In this document: positions 17,767 through 28,100 of the stretch, piece after piece
Layout: each line of letters opens with the position of its first letter
Numbering within the stretch: the stretch's first letter is position 1
Assembly (NCBI RefSeq): GCF_014203425.1
Contig: NZ_JACHJC010000001.1
Span: 5,358,001-5,422,000 of the forward strand
Source: Micromonospora echinospora
GTDB taxonomy: Bacteria; Actinomycetota; Actinomycetes; Mycobacteriales; Micromonosporaceae
Length of the DNA stretch: 64,000 nt
Direction of reading: 5' to 3'
The notes under the pieces: generated by a model
Database searches by the model: none
Told to the model about the DNA's origin: nothing
Seen by the model: the letters and a program-made list of their open reading frames with translations, nothing else
Made by a program: the position numbers and the translations under genes

Positions 17767-18459
17767 TCAGCTGCGCCGCACGTCGACGACCACGACGTGC
17801 GTACCGTCCGGGCGGGTGGACTCCCCCAGCCGCACCGGCAGGCGGCCGCCGTCCGGCGGCAGCAGGCCGAGCCCGAAACTGAGGTGCCCCTCGAAGTCGC
17901 CGGCCACCGCCCATCCGCGCAGCGTCGGGAAGCGGATCGCCGCCGGCGGCAGGTCCGCCGTTCCGCCGCCGCGTGCGTCGTGTGCCTGGGCCGGCTCGAA
18001 CCGCACCGACAGGTACGCCGTACCGGGCAGCGCGACCGGCGCGCCCCGGCCCTCGGTCACCACCCGCGGCACATAGGCGACCTGGTAGGACGGGGTGGGC
18101 CCGCGGAACGCGAAGGTGATCCGGCTGAAGCCCTCCGCCGGGTGGTCGCCGACGTCCACCGCTACCAGGACAGGCAGCGGCTCCCCGGGCGGCGGCGTGA
18201 CCGGCACCCGTACCCGGTGGGCCACCCGGGCCGGCTGGCCGGGCACGGCCCAGTCCCAGGTGACACGCCACGAGCCGCCCGTCGAGGCCGCTTCGGTCGG
18301 CACGGGCGGAGTGGGCGTGGTCTGCGTCGCGGTCGCCGCGGGGACCGCCGCGGCCGTCGGGGTGGGCGCCGTGGACGCGCCGTCGTGGCCGGTCGCCGTG
18401 CAGGCCGCCGCGAACAGCACGACCAGGCCGGCGAGCAGCGGTACGCGCTGAGGAGTCAT
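17767..18459 (-). CDS. Secreted lipoprotein, unknown function
   Basis: This 230-residue protein has a short signal peptide with lipobox FAAAC and Cys20. A Thr/Pro/Ala-rich spacer (about 21-60) follows, then a beta-rich domain (WRVTWDWAVPGQPARVAHRVRVPVTPPPGEPLPVLVAVDVGDHPAEGFSRITFAFRGPTPSYQVAYVP, and later YLSVRFEPAQAHD). The arrangement resembles membrane-anchored extracellular proteins described as AMIN-like in other actinobacteria, but I cannot confirm the family. It lies 72 bases downstream of the SARP-type regulator on the same strand and may be its cotranscribed partner. Confidence 0.8.
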   Translation of the reverse strand: MTPQRVPLLAGLVVLFAAACTATGHDGASTAPTPTAAAVPAATATQTTPTPPVPTEAASTGGSWRVTWDWAVPGQPARVAHRVRVPVTPPPGEPLPVLVAVDVGDHPAEGFSRITFAFRGPTPSYQVAYVPRVVTEGRGAPVALPGTAYLSVRFEPAQAHDARGGGTADLPPAAIRFPTLRGWAVAGDFEGHLSFGLGLLPPDGGRLPVRLGESTRPDGTHVVVVDVRRS

Positions 18460-18531
18460 GACTCAGTGTCGCTCCGTGACCGGCCCGCGCACCAGAGGCG
18501 TCCCACCCCGATTCCGGTGCCGATCCGGCCG

Positions 18532-20373
18532 TCAGGCGGCCCACGGGTCGAACAGATGCTCGGCCGCCTCGCGAACGGACACGTGGCCCACCGCTGCCAG
18601 TTCGGCGGCGTAGTCGCTCACCAGCGTCGGCAGCCGGTAGCCGCCGTGCCGGTCCCGCTGCGCCAGGTGCGCGTCGACCAGGTCGTCCAAGGCGCGGTGC
18701 GCCCGCTGGGGGGAGACGCCGAGCTGGTCCGCGGCCGTGTGCACCGGCGTGCCCGGCCGCGCGCCGAGCAGTTCGAGCATCCGGCCGGCCAGCTCGTCGT
18801 CGGAGCGGACCACCGCCACGCCGGTGGCCAGGCTCGCCCGTACCGACAGGTCCTCGTAGGCCAGCAGGTCCAGCCGGGCCCGCCCGTCCCCCAGCTCGGC
18901 GACGAGGGTGGACACCGACGCACCGGACCGCCGCCCCAGCCGGGCGCCGGCGATGCGCAGGGCGAGCAGCGAGCCACCGCAGATCCGTACCAGGTCGGCG
19001 GTGGCCGCCGGCTCGGCGGCCAGCTGCTCCGGCCCGGCGAGGGTCGCCAGCAGGTCGCGGGCCTGCGCGCTCCCGACCGGGCGCAGCGCCACCCGGCGTA
19101 CGCCGTCCAGGCTGCCCAGGTGCCGCTGAGCGACGGTGATCAGCGCCGGGCCGGGGCCGGCGGGCAGCAGCGGGCGCACCTGCGCCGCCCGGGTGACCCC
19201 GTCTACGACGAGCAGCAGCCGGCGGCCGGCCACCAGCGAGCGGAACCAGCCGGCCCGCTCGTCGGTCTTCTCGGGGACGTCGGCGGCCGGCACGCCGAGC
19301 GCGCGCAGCACCCGGGCCAGCACCTCCCCCGCCGTCACCGAGGTCCGGTACCCGAGGTCCACGAAGACCTGCCCGTCGGGGAACAGGTCGGACACGGCGT
19401 GCCCGGCGCGTACCGCGAGGGTGGTCTTGCCGCTGCCCGGGGCGCCGGTGACGACCACGGCGGCCGGGGCCTCCGCTGTCAGCGCCGCCACCACGTCGGC
19501 GGTTTCCCCGGTACGCGCGACGTAGGTGAGCGGGTCCGCCGGCAACTCCCGCGGCACCGCCCAGCCGACGGCGGGGCGAAGGTCCGCGACCGGCGCCGAG
19601 GCGGTCACGGCAGCGCCTCCCGGCTCGACGTACGACAGCTCCGGCGCGCGGTCCAGCATCGCCCGGTGCAGCCGGGCCAGTTCCGCGCCGGGTTCGAGGC
19701 CGAGCTGCTCGTCGAGGACGGCCCGGGCGTCCCGGTAGACGGTGAGCGCGGCCGGCACGTCCCCGCACCGGTAGAGGGCGAGCATCAGGTGCCCCCAGGC
19801 CCGCTCCCGCAACGGGTGCGCGGCCAGGTGCGCGCGCAGCTCGGACAGGAGGTGGGCGTGCTCACCGGCGGCCAGCCGCGCCTCGGTCAGTTCCTCGAAG
19901 ACCTGTAGCCGCTGCTCGTCGAGGGCGGCCCACCGGTTGTCCAGCGCGGTGCTCCGGGGCAGGCCGTCACCGGACGGGCCCCGCCACCAGGCCAGGGCCG
20001 AAGTGAGCGTGTCGATCGCGCCGGCCGGATCGGCCGACGCGAGCAGTGACCGCCCCTGCCCCGCCAGTCGCTGGAACTCGGTCACGTCCAGCTCGTGCGG
20101 CGCCAGCCTCAGCTCGTACGCCTGCGGACGGGCGACCAGCCGGTCGCCCATCGTGCGCCGCAGGCCCGCCGCGTGAGTACGGAGGTTGGCAGTGGCGGAC
20201 GTCGGCGGGTGGTCGGACCAGACCATCCGGGCCAGCCGGGGCAGGGAGACCGAGTGGTTCGCCTCGATCGCCAGCCCGGCCAGGACGGCCCGTCTCTTCG
20301 CCGCGCCGGGCGTGACGGTCTCGCCGTCGACGCACAGCTCCACTGTGCCCAGAAGCCGAATCTGAAGTTCCAT
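18532..20373 (-). CDS. SARP/AfsR-type transcriptional regulator with NB-ARC ATPase domain
   Basis: This 613-residue cytoplasmic activator has an OmpR-like winged-helix domain at 1-95 (LLGTVELCVDGETVTPGAAKRRAVLAGLAI, WSDHPPTSATANLRTHAAGLRR), a bacterial transcriptional activation domain at about 100-245 (DEQLGLEPGAELARLHRAML) and an NB-ARC ATPase from about 280 with Walker A TGAPGSGKTT (about 311) and Walker B LLLVVDGV. A C-terminal winged-helix element (DQLGVSPQRAHRALDDLVDAHL) follows. It lacks the TPR tail of full AfsR. Such regulators switch on secondary metabolism or local genes, but no biosynthetic cluster is visible nearby. Confidence 0.92.
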   Translation of the reverse strand: MELQIRLLGTVELCVDGETVTPGAAKRRAVLAGLAIEANHSVSLPRLARMVWSDHPPTSATANLRTHAAGLRRTMGDRLVARPQAYELRLAPHELDVTEFQRLAGQGRSLLASADPAGAIDTLTSALAWWRGPSGDGLPRSTALDNRWAALDEQRLQVFEELTEARLAAGEHAHLLSELRAHLAAHPLRERAWGHLMLALYRCGDVPAALTVYRDARAVLDEQLGLEPGAELARLHRAMLDRAPELSYVEPGGAAVTASAPVADLRPAVGWAVPRELPADPLTYVARTGETADVVAALTAEAPAAVVVTGAPGSGKTTLAVRAGHAVSDLFPDGQVFVDLGYRTSVTAGEVLARVLRALGVPAADVPEKTDERAGWFRSLVAGRRLLLVVDGVTRAAQVRPLLPAGPGPALITVAQRHLGSLDGVRRVALRPVGSAQARDLLATLAGPEQLAAEPAATADLVRICGGSLLALRIAGARLGRRSGASVSTLVAELGDGRARLDLLAYEDLSVRASLATGVAVVRSDDELAGRMLELLGARPGTPVHTAADQLGVSPQRAHRALDDLVDAHLAQRDRHGGYRLPTLVSDYAAELAAVGHVSVREAAEHLFDPWAA

Positions 20374-20638
20374 CGCGCCGCTCCCCGTAAACCCTAGACG
20401 CGCCGCCCACGCTAAGCGCCTGGTTCGCGGCCAACAAGGGTGGAACCGGACAATTAAGCGTGATGAATGTCAATGTTGTTGGCGGTGTGTCGAGGTAACA
20501 AAAACACCACTGGGGACGCTTCGGGTTGGCCACGCCGCGTGACGGGAGGCAGAGGCCGGTCGCTCCGGTCCACGGAGGTCTCGGTGCCGTCGCGGTACCG
20601 GCATCCCCGCAGCGTACATACCGCCCGCCTGGCGCGCC

Positions 20639-21243
20639 TCAGCACCGCGCACAGGTCGCGCCGACGCAGATCGGGTCACCGGCACAAGTGTGGGTACAGC
20701 AGCTCCCGCGCGGTGGAATGACAAGGGGTTTGAACGAGTCGGACAGGGAGCGGCGGTAGCGCGCCTCATCCAGGTAGCCGTAGACGGTGTGCACCGACTC
20801 GCTGAACATGCTTCACCGATGACGGCTTCGAGCAAAAACGCGGAGAGTGGTTGACCGTAGTCACGCCAGCGAGCCGCAGAACCGCTATGGGCGTCCTTCC
20901 ACTTCATCTCGGAATCCAGGCCGCCGTCACAGGGAAAACCCCATAGCACACTTCCCTGATTCTCTTCGCGAATTACCGGGATGTCGGGACCGTCCAGGTA
21001 GAACTCGTCAGGTCTCAACATCGGGTCCTGCAGCCGCAAGGCGTCCTGTCTTTTTCCCAACAAACCGTGGAAATCCCGGAGGAGGGGTGGGATCGAGAAT
21101 CCGAGAGCGCGCTCGGTAGCCTCCAGCTCAGCAGCCGAGACGCCATCGCCGGCCTCGACCCCACCCATCCACTCAGCCATGAAGGCGCGGCACAACCCCA
21201 GCGCCTGCTGGGGATCCCATGAACCGGTGGTGACGGCCTTCAT
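20639..21243 (-). pseudogene. SMI1/KNR4 (SUKH) family protein, frameshifted; candidate immunity gene
   Basis: The frame from ATG 21243 (AAGGGTGAG upstream) reads ELEATERALGFSIPPLLRDFHGLLGKRQDAL, then WGFPCDGGLDSEMKWKDAHSGSAARWRDYGQPLSAFLLEAVIGEAC, a SUKH-type fold. Near 20807 the sequence must shift by one base to continue as FSESVHTVYGYLDEARYRRSLSDSFKPL, ending at TGA 20639 (about 201 codons in all). In the uncorrected frame it runs into a meaningless Arg/Pro-rich tail. SUKH proteins are frequent antidotes to polymorphic toxins, and the RHS toxin gene lies about 950 bases upstream on the same strand. It may be a remnant immunity gene or an assembly error. Confidence 0.8.
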
Positions 21244-21370
21244 GAAGCTCACCCTTGCGTCAACTCGGCTTTCGAGGGTTCGGGTTGGATCCCCATGTCA
21301 CGGACTTTGGGCACCCCGGACCTGAGGAGCGAAGCGACCGCAGAGCCGCGATTCGGGTGCCGTGATCCTC

Positions 21371-21853
21371 TCAGTGCGGCATCGCCTCACGAACGAGCCT
21401 CTTCTGAAAAGCAATCGTCTCCACGCACCTGGCATTCGCCCGCTCAGCCTCCTCAGTCCACTCCGGGACTTCCTCTCGATCGAGAAGACCTTCGTAACAA
21501 AAGGAAAGAACGCCGTACAGGACTTCGCCGGTGAGGCCGTCGGGTGCGTCGGCACAGGCCAGCAAAGCCGACATCATGTGCGAGGTGCCGGGCTCCTCCG
21601 CCAGATCCAGCACATCCTCGTACTCGTCGAGCACCTCGTCGGAGAGCTCGATCTTGTCTCGACCGGCGGCCACTGCTTCGCGCCCGGCCGCCATACCTCG
21701 ATCCAGGTAGCCGCGAACTTCTTCTACCTCGATCTGACCCATTGCATTACGGGTCCACTCCATCGCCGTCATTGCAAGAGCGAGCCTTTGCGAAGGCTGA
21801 ATATTCTGCAGTTCACCCCGCAGCGGCTGCATCTCACGATCCCAGAGTAGCAC
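21371..21853 (-). CDS. Unrecognised acidic helical protein, candidate immunity protein of the RHS toxin
   Basis: This 160-residue cytoplasmic protein starts at GTG 21853 with GGAGG seven bases upstream. It is acidic and largely helical: QPSQRLALAMTAMEWTRNAMGQIEVEEVRGYLDRGMAAGREAV, then LSDEVLDEYEDVLDLAEEPGTSHMMSALLACADAPDG, a GEVLYGVLSFCYEGLLDREEVPEWTEEAERANARCVE stretch. I recognise no domain. It is the first gene after the RHS toxin on the same strand, the usual place for the cognate immunity gene, and its acidity would suit binding a basic toxin tip. Its composition is less GC-rich than most neighbours. The role is inferred from position only. Confidence 0.75.
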   Translation of the reverse strand: MLLWDREMQPLRGELQNIQPSQRLALAMTAMEWTRNAMGQIEVEEVRGYLDRGMAAGREAVAAGRDKIELSDEVLDEYEDVLDLAEEPGTSHMMSALLACADAPDGLTGEVLYGVLSFCYEGLLDREEVPEWTEEAERANARCVETIAFQKRLVREAMPH

Positions 21854-22188
21854 CTGGTCCTCCAGTTTCTATAGCCAAGTTACGCAAATCCGAACCACAC
21901 GGCGGGCAATTTCGACCCGACTGGAGACGGCGCCGGTTGATGACATGACACGCTTCATTTACCAGGCTGCACGGCCACTGCGGGCATAGCACCAATCATA
22001 CCGAACCCGACAACGAGCTGCTCACCTGCACACCGACACCCCGCGGACCTTCTTTGCGCAGCACACGACTGGGCGTCGGCGCCCGCCGGCGAAAGGCGTG
22101 AGACCCGCGCGCCAGCCGTCGCCTCCCTGAATGTGGGAGGCGACGGCTGGGACGGGTCTAGCCAGAGTTGTCAACCAGCAATGCGGAG
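21854..22188. other. Intergenic region between RHS toxin and downstream gene
   Basis: These 335 bases hold no gene. The only clear element is the 16-bp hairpin at 22112-22150. Base composition is noticeably lower in GC than the window average. Confidence 0.6.
22112..22150. terminator. Long perfect hairpin after the RHS toxin gene
   Basis: CCAGCCGTCGCCTCCC (22112-22127) pairs perfectly with GGGAGGCGACGGCTGG (22135-22150) around a 7-base loop, 39 bases past the toxin stop codon. It would end or reduce transcription between toxin and candidate immunity gene, implying separate immunity expression. Confidence 0.8.
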
Positions 22189-25100
22189 CTAACCTACGCC
22201 GGCCCCCCATCTACCAACTACCCGGATATTCGGATACTTACCACTCCCGATTCTGCCGCCACAATCCTGGCCCGGCTTGCCGGTTGGCCGCACCGCGCCA
22301 CAGGGAATTCTTGAGGTTGCAATACGACCGTTGGACCCAACCCGACCCTTGTCGACGGCATTCAGCAGAATCTGCTCAGCATCCGTCTGGTTAGGGCCCC
22401 GCAGATCCGATCCGGCCACTCGCCGATATCCGAGCTGCTCGGCCAGAGCCCGGGCGTCCGGATTGGTGTTGTTTCGATTGACGGTGTAGACAAGTTCTCC
22501 ATTCAGGTGGCCCGTACTCACCGTCGTCCCGTTGTACGCACGGTCCCCGTACCTGGTACGCCAGGTCTCGGCAATCGCGTCGGCGTCCTCCTGGAGCTGT
22601 GCATCCGACTTGGTCGGACAGGCATCGTTGTGGGCGAGTACGGGGGTTTCGCCGACCAGGACGTAGTAGGTGTGCTGTCCGTCAACGGTGAAGTTGTGTA
22701 CTCGCTGGACCTGGGTCTTGTGCCGGATGGCAGAGATCTGGACCCAGGTGCCCGACGACGTCTGGAGCCAGGCGCCGGCCTTGAGCTGGCCTGCGGTGAC
22801 CCAGACCCCGGAGTCCGGCAGGTAGAACCGGTGACCGTCAGTGGCCACGATGGTGCCGGTCTTGTCGCCGGACTTGCCGTCGGTGTCCACGACGATGGTC
22901 ACGAGCTTCTTGACCCCGGCACCCGGGATCAAATGGGTGACCGGACGGCTCTGCCGGTCGCCCGACTCGACGTCGGAGGCGAGGACCCGGTCCCCGACCT
23001 TCACGTCCTCGATCGCCTTGGTCGAGCCGTCGGCCAGCAGCACCCTGGTGCCCGGGACGAAGCTGTTGCACTTGGTCGGCTTCGCCGGGGTCTCGGTCTT
23101 CGGCTTCGGGGTGTTGGTGGGCAACGCCTTGGAGGCGTCGGTGGTCGCCTCGACGCCCTTCTTGACGTCGTTGGCGGTGTCGATACCGTCGGCGATCTTC
23201 TTGCCGGTCTTGGCCAGCTTTGCCGCCGTCACCGCGTTGCCCGCCAGCGGGATCGCCGAGGCCATCGACAACGCCGCGTCGACGTAGTTGCCCTCGGCCG
23301 CGTACCAGATGCCGTTGGCGACGTCGGCTACCTCACCGACCACCGGCACCATGCCGACCACGTCCAGGGTGGCGTGGCCGATGTCCGACCACGACATCCC
23401 GAACAGGTGCCCGTCCAGCTCGATGAAGCTGATCGGGTTCCCGCCGGCGAACGCGTACCGGTTACCGGTGAACGGATCCATCCCCAGCGCCATGTCCGCC
23501 ATCGCGCCGCCGTAGGTGTCCCGCGTCAGGAACCGGTTCAGGCCCGGGTCGTAGTTGCGGAACCCCATGTCGTACGTGCCCGAACCCGCGTCCCACCGGG
23601 AGGCGTTGAACCGGAACGCGTTGTACGGCTCCTCGCCCTCCGGCTGCGCGCCCGGCTTGTCCACGCCGGTGAACTGCGACGAGTCGTCCTTGCCGTACGC
23701 GGTGTACCCGTACGTCGCCCGGGTCTTGCCGTCCTCCTTCGTGATGCCGATGACGTCGCCGCGCGGCCGGTAGATGAACTGCGAGTACTCCCGCGCCCCG
23801 TCGTCCTTGTGCTTGATCTGGGTCAGCTGCTGACCCCACGGCGCGTACTGGTACGACTTCGTCGCCTTGCCCGCGACCTCCTCGCGCAGCACCTGGTTGT
23901 CCATCCCCAGGTACGTGAACAGGGTGGTCTTGCCGGCCGTCGTCTGCGACACCGTCCGGTCGAACGGGTCGTACACGTAGGTGGTCGACTTGGCGTTGGC
24001 GCCGATGCCCGCTGTGGTCTTCGCGGTCCGGTCGAAGCCGTCGTAGTAGTACTTCTGCGCCCGCTGGCCACCGACCGACACCGTGTCGAGGCGCCCCAGC
24101 GGGTCGTAGTTGTACGTCGAGGTCACACCCGCCGTGGTGGTCGAGTGCAGCCGGTTCCGGTCGTACTTGCTGGTACTTGTCGTCCCCCCGACGGTCTGCG
24201 ACACCGTGTTGCCGTTGGCGTCGTAGGTGTAGGTCTCCGTGGAGGTGCTGTCACCGGTCTTGTCCAGCTTGGCGATCCGGTCCTGCGGGTCGTAGCTGAA
24301 GACGTACGTGTTGTCGATGTAGTCCGACGAGTTGTCGGCGTTCATCAGCTTCAGCACGTCCCGCGACGGGTGCCCGTTGGCCTGGTACTGGAGGTTGTGC
24401 TCGGCGACCGTGGCGCCGCCGGACGTCTTCTCCAGCTGACGCTTGGTGGCGCCGTCGAGGTAGTACTCGAAGTCCACCGTGTTGCCGTTGGGCTTGGTCT
24501 GCTTGAGCACCTGCCCGCGGTTGGTGTAGGTGAACGACGAGATCTGCTGGTTGCCGGCCGTCGGCGAGTCGGCGTTGGTGACCTTGGCGACCATGTCCCG
24601 CGGGTCGTACTCGATCTTCGACCAGGTGAGGTCGTGGGTCGAGGTGAGCGGGTTGCCGTTGTCGTCGTAGGTCAGCGCCGTGGTGTTCTTCGCGCTCGTG
24701 TCGCTGAGCCCGGCGAACTCCTTCACCGTGGAGATCTGGTTGAGCTGGTCGTACGCGATGTCGTACCGGCCGATCTTCGCGCCCGGGCTGAGGTCCTTGA
24801 CCTCGACCATCATCCCGTTCGGGTTGTACCGGTAGGTGAACTCCTTGCGCTCGTTGTCGACGTCCGCGGCGTTGTCCCGCACCAGCTTGACCGCGTCGGC
24901 CAGCACCTTGCCGGTCGCCTGGTCGGTGACGGTGATCTTCTGGGCGCCCTCCTCCTTGAAGGAGTAGCTGCCCAGGCTGATCCAGGCGCCGGTGTTCTGC
25001 GTCTGGTTCACCGTCTTGGTGACACTGCCGCCGTCGTGGGTGATGGTGAACTTCGCGTCCGTCGCGGCACCGGTGACCTGCGGGTGCCTGACGAACACCT

Positions 25101-28100
25101 CGTACGTGCCGTCGCGCGGGATGGTCAGCTGCCAGTTGAACTGCGCCGACCCGCTGCCGGCCGGGGCGGTGGCGACGTCGTAGCCCCACTGCCCGGTGGC
25201 GGCCCCGTTGGTCCAGGTGCCCTGCGAGGCGGTGTTGTTGGTGTCGGTGTTGTCGACCAGGACCACGTCCTTGCCGACCGGCAGGCCGTCCTCCGACCGT
25301 CCCTTCTCGTTGCCGGACTGGTAGTACTGCCAGGTCATCGTCCGCGTGGTCGACCCGCCGGCGGAGCTCAGCGTGTTCTTGGTCTGCTGGCCCAGGTCGT
25401 TGTAGTCGTAGGAGTTGACGATGTCCCACGGGTCCTTGGACGTCCGGGTCCACCCGTTGTCGTAGTAGGTGTACTCGGTGTCGTTGCGGACCGTCTGCCC
25501 GTCCGACGGCGGCGCGCTGACCTTCGTCAGGTTGCCGATCTCGTCGTAGCTGTAGAAGGTCTTGTCGGGCTTGTTGTAGCGGCTGTCGTCCTTGTCGTAG
25601 GACGACCACTCCTCCTTCTTTCGGTTGAGCGCGTCGTAGACGGTCACCACGGAGAAGTCGTCGGCGTCGTCGGTGGTGTCCACCCCGCGCGGGGTGATCA
25701 GCTTCGTCTGGTTGCCGACCTGGTCGTACTCGTACTTGGTGGTGCGGTAGGTGACGGTGCCGGAGCCGTCCTTGCTGTGCGGCACCTTCGACTCGACGAG
25801 CGCGCCGCGGGCGTCGTACGTCGCCAGCGACTCGTTGCCGTCGGCGTCGGTGGTGCCGAGCGTCAGGCCGTCCTTGTCGTAGCGGGCGGTGGTGAACTTG
25901 CCCGCCGCGTCGGTGGTCTTCACGACCCGGCGGTTCAGGTCGTACTCGTACTTCGTGGTGAAGTCGTCCGCCGCACTGGCGGTCTTCTTCGCGTCGTACA
26001 GGACCGTGACGTTGCCGACGTTGTCGTACTCCGACTTCACCTTCTGGCCGAGGCCGTTGGTGACCTCGGTCGGCTGGTAGATCGCGTCGTACTTCGTGGT
26101 CGTGGTGTAGTCGCCGGCCGTCGAGGTCAGGTTGCCCTGCGGCTCGGTGACGGTGAGGACGTTGCCGACCTTGTCGTACGTCGTGGTGGTCTTCCGCTCC
26201 GGGTCGCCCGACTCGTCCTTCGGGACGAGGGTCTCGACGACCTGGTCCGCCTTGTCGTAGACGGAGGTCGACACGGCGCCGTTCGCGGCGTACGCGGTGG
26301 TGATGTTGTCGTTCGGGTCGTACACCGGGGCCTTGGTGGTGATGAAGCGGTTGTTCGCCGCGTCCATCGGCTCCACCTTGGTGGTGGGCCGGCCGAACGT
26401 GTCGTACGCCTGGGTGACCTTGGCGTTCTTGCCGTTCTTGACCTCGGTGACGTTGCCCCGGTCGTCGTAGGTGAAGTACGACTTGCCGGTGCCCGCGTCG
26501 GTGATGGTCGTCGGGTAGCCGCTCGGGTGAAACGGGCCGTACGCCGTGGTGTTGCCGTTGGCGTCCCGGGCGCTGAGCAGCTGGCCCCACTCGTCGTAGG
26601 TGTTGACGCTCGTGTAGTCGCCGTCGGCCGGCGTGGTGTTGCCGACCGGGTCGGTGACCGTCGCGACGTCGCCCTCACCGGTGTACGTGAAGGTCCACTT
26701 GCGGCCCTCGGAGCTGGTCTTGCTGGCCACCTCGGCCACGTAACCGTTGAGCTGGCGCTGGTAGGTCAGCACCGTGCCCGGCCAGCCGTTCTTGACCGCC
26801 TCGGCGTCCCGGATCTGGGTCGGGTAGCCGGTCTTCGGGTCGAACGACCAGGTGGAGACGGCGGTGTTGGCCTCCTCCAGCCGGATGACGTTGTGGTCGT
26901 CGTCCCAGCCGGTCCTGGTGACCTCGTTCTTGGCGTTGGTGACCTGGTACGCCCGGCCGTAGCCGTCCAGCAGGTACTGGGAGGCGTGGTTCTCCGCGTC
27001 GGTGACAGTGGTGTTGATGTTGTTGCCCTGCGGGCCGTCCGGGTCGACGTAGGCGAACTGGGTCAGGTGGCCGAGCCGGTCGGTGTAGGACTTCGTGGTC
27101 CAGTGGAACTTCGGGTCGTCCCCGTTCTGCGGGTAGTTGTAGACCAGGCCTGTCGCGTTGCCCCGCGGGTCGGTGACCTTGACCAGCTTGACGTTCTTGT
27201 TGCCCTGGGTCATGTCGTAGGCGAACTTGAACGTCTTCGGCGTGCCGTTCGTCGAGCCGGCGCCGTCGATCAGCTCACCGAGCAGGCCCTTGTCCGTGTA
27301 GGTGAACGTGAGCTTGCGTCCCGAGACGTCGGTGATCTGCGAGATGTGGTCGATGATCTTCGGGTTGGTCAGGTTCGTCGCGCCGGAGACCCGCGTCCAG
27401 GTGGTGTCGTTGATGTAGTCGTACGTCTGACCCTTGGCGTAGTAGTCGATGGTCAGCGTGATCCGGCCGATCGGGTCGGTGATGTACCGCAGGAACTTCG
27501 TCGGCTTGTTGTTGGACTTGCGCTCCTCGTAGGTGAAGAGCATCTCGTTGCCGTTGTTGTCGACGACGCTCGACAGGAAGCCCTCGCAGTCGTAGAAGAA
27601 CTGCGTCCGGTCCGGCCGGGTGAGCACCCACGCCTTCGGCTCGTCGGTGTTGGGCTTGCAGTCCACGCTGCCGTACTTCTGCAGGTAGAGGTGCACACCC
27701 TTCGGGCTCTTCCACTCGTTCGCGGTCGCGTCCCAGGTGAACCGGTGGCTGGTGCCGTCACCGTCGGTCAGGGTGACCTTGGTGGGGTTCGGGTTGGGGT
27801 GGAAGTCCAGCGGGGCGCCGAGGCGCATCATCGACGACGCCTGCAGCGACCAGCCGTACCCGGCCACCGTGTCGGTGGTGTCCAGCGAGTTGTAGGACAT
27901 CCGGACGAACGTCGACAGGCCCCGGGACGGGTTGTTGAACGCGTTGTACGACCAGACCGTGTTGCCGGAGTACAGGTTGTTCATCAGGCTGCCGCCGGCG
28001 CCGGTGTTCTTCCCCGCGTACGAGTAGAACTTCTCCAGGCCGAGCTGGTCGGAGGTCGGCTCCTCCACCGAGATGTTCTGCGGCAGCGCCGGGATCGACG

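Noticed and set aside
18532..20373. SARP regulator as proof of a biosynthetic gene cluster here
   Set aside because: No polyketide, peptide or terpene synthase genes are visible anywhere in the window.
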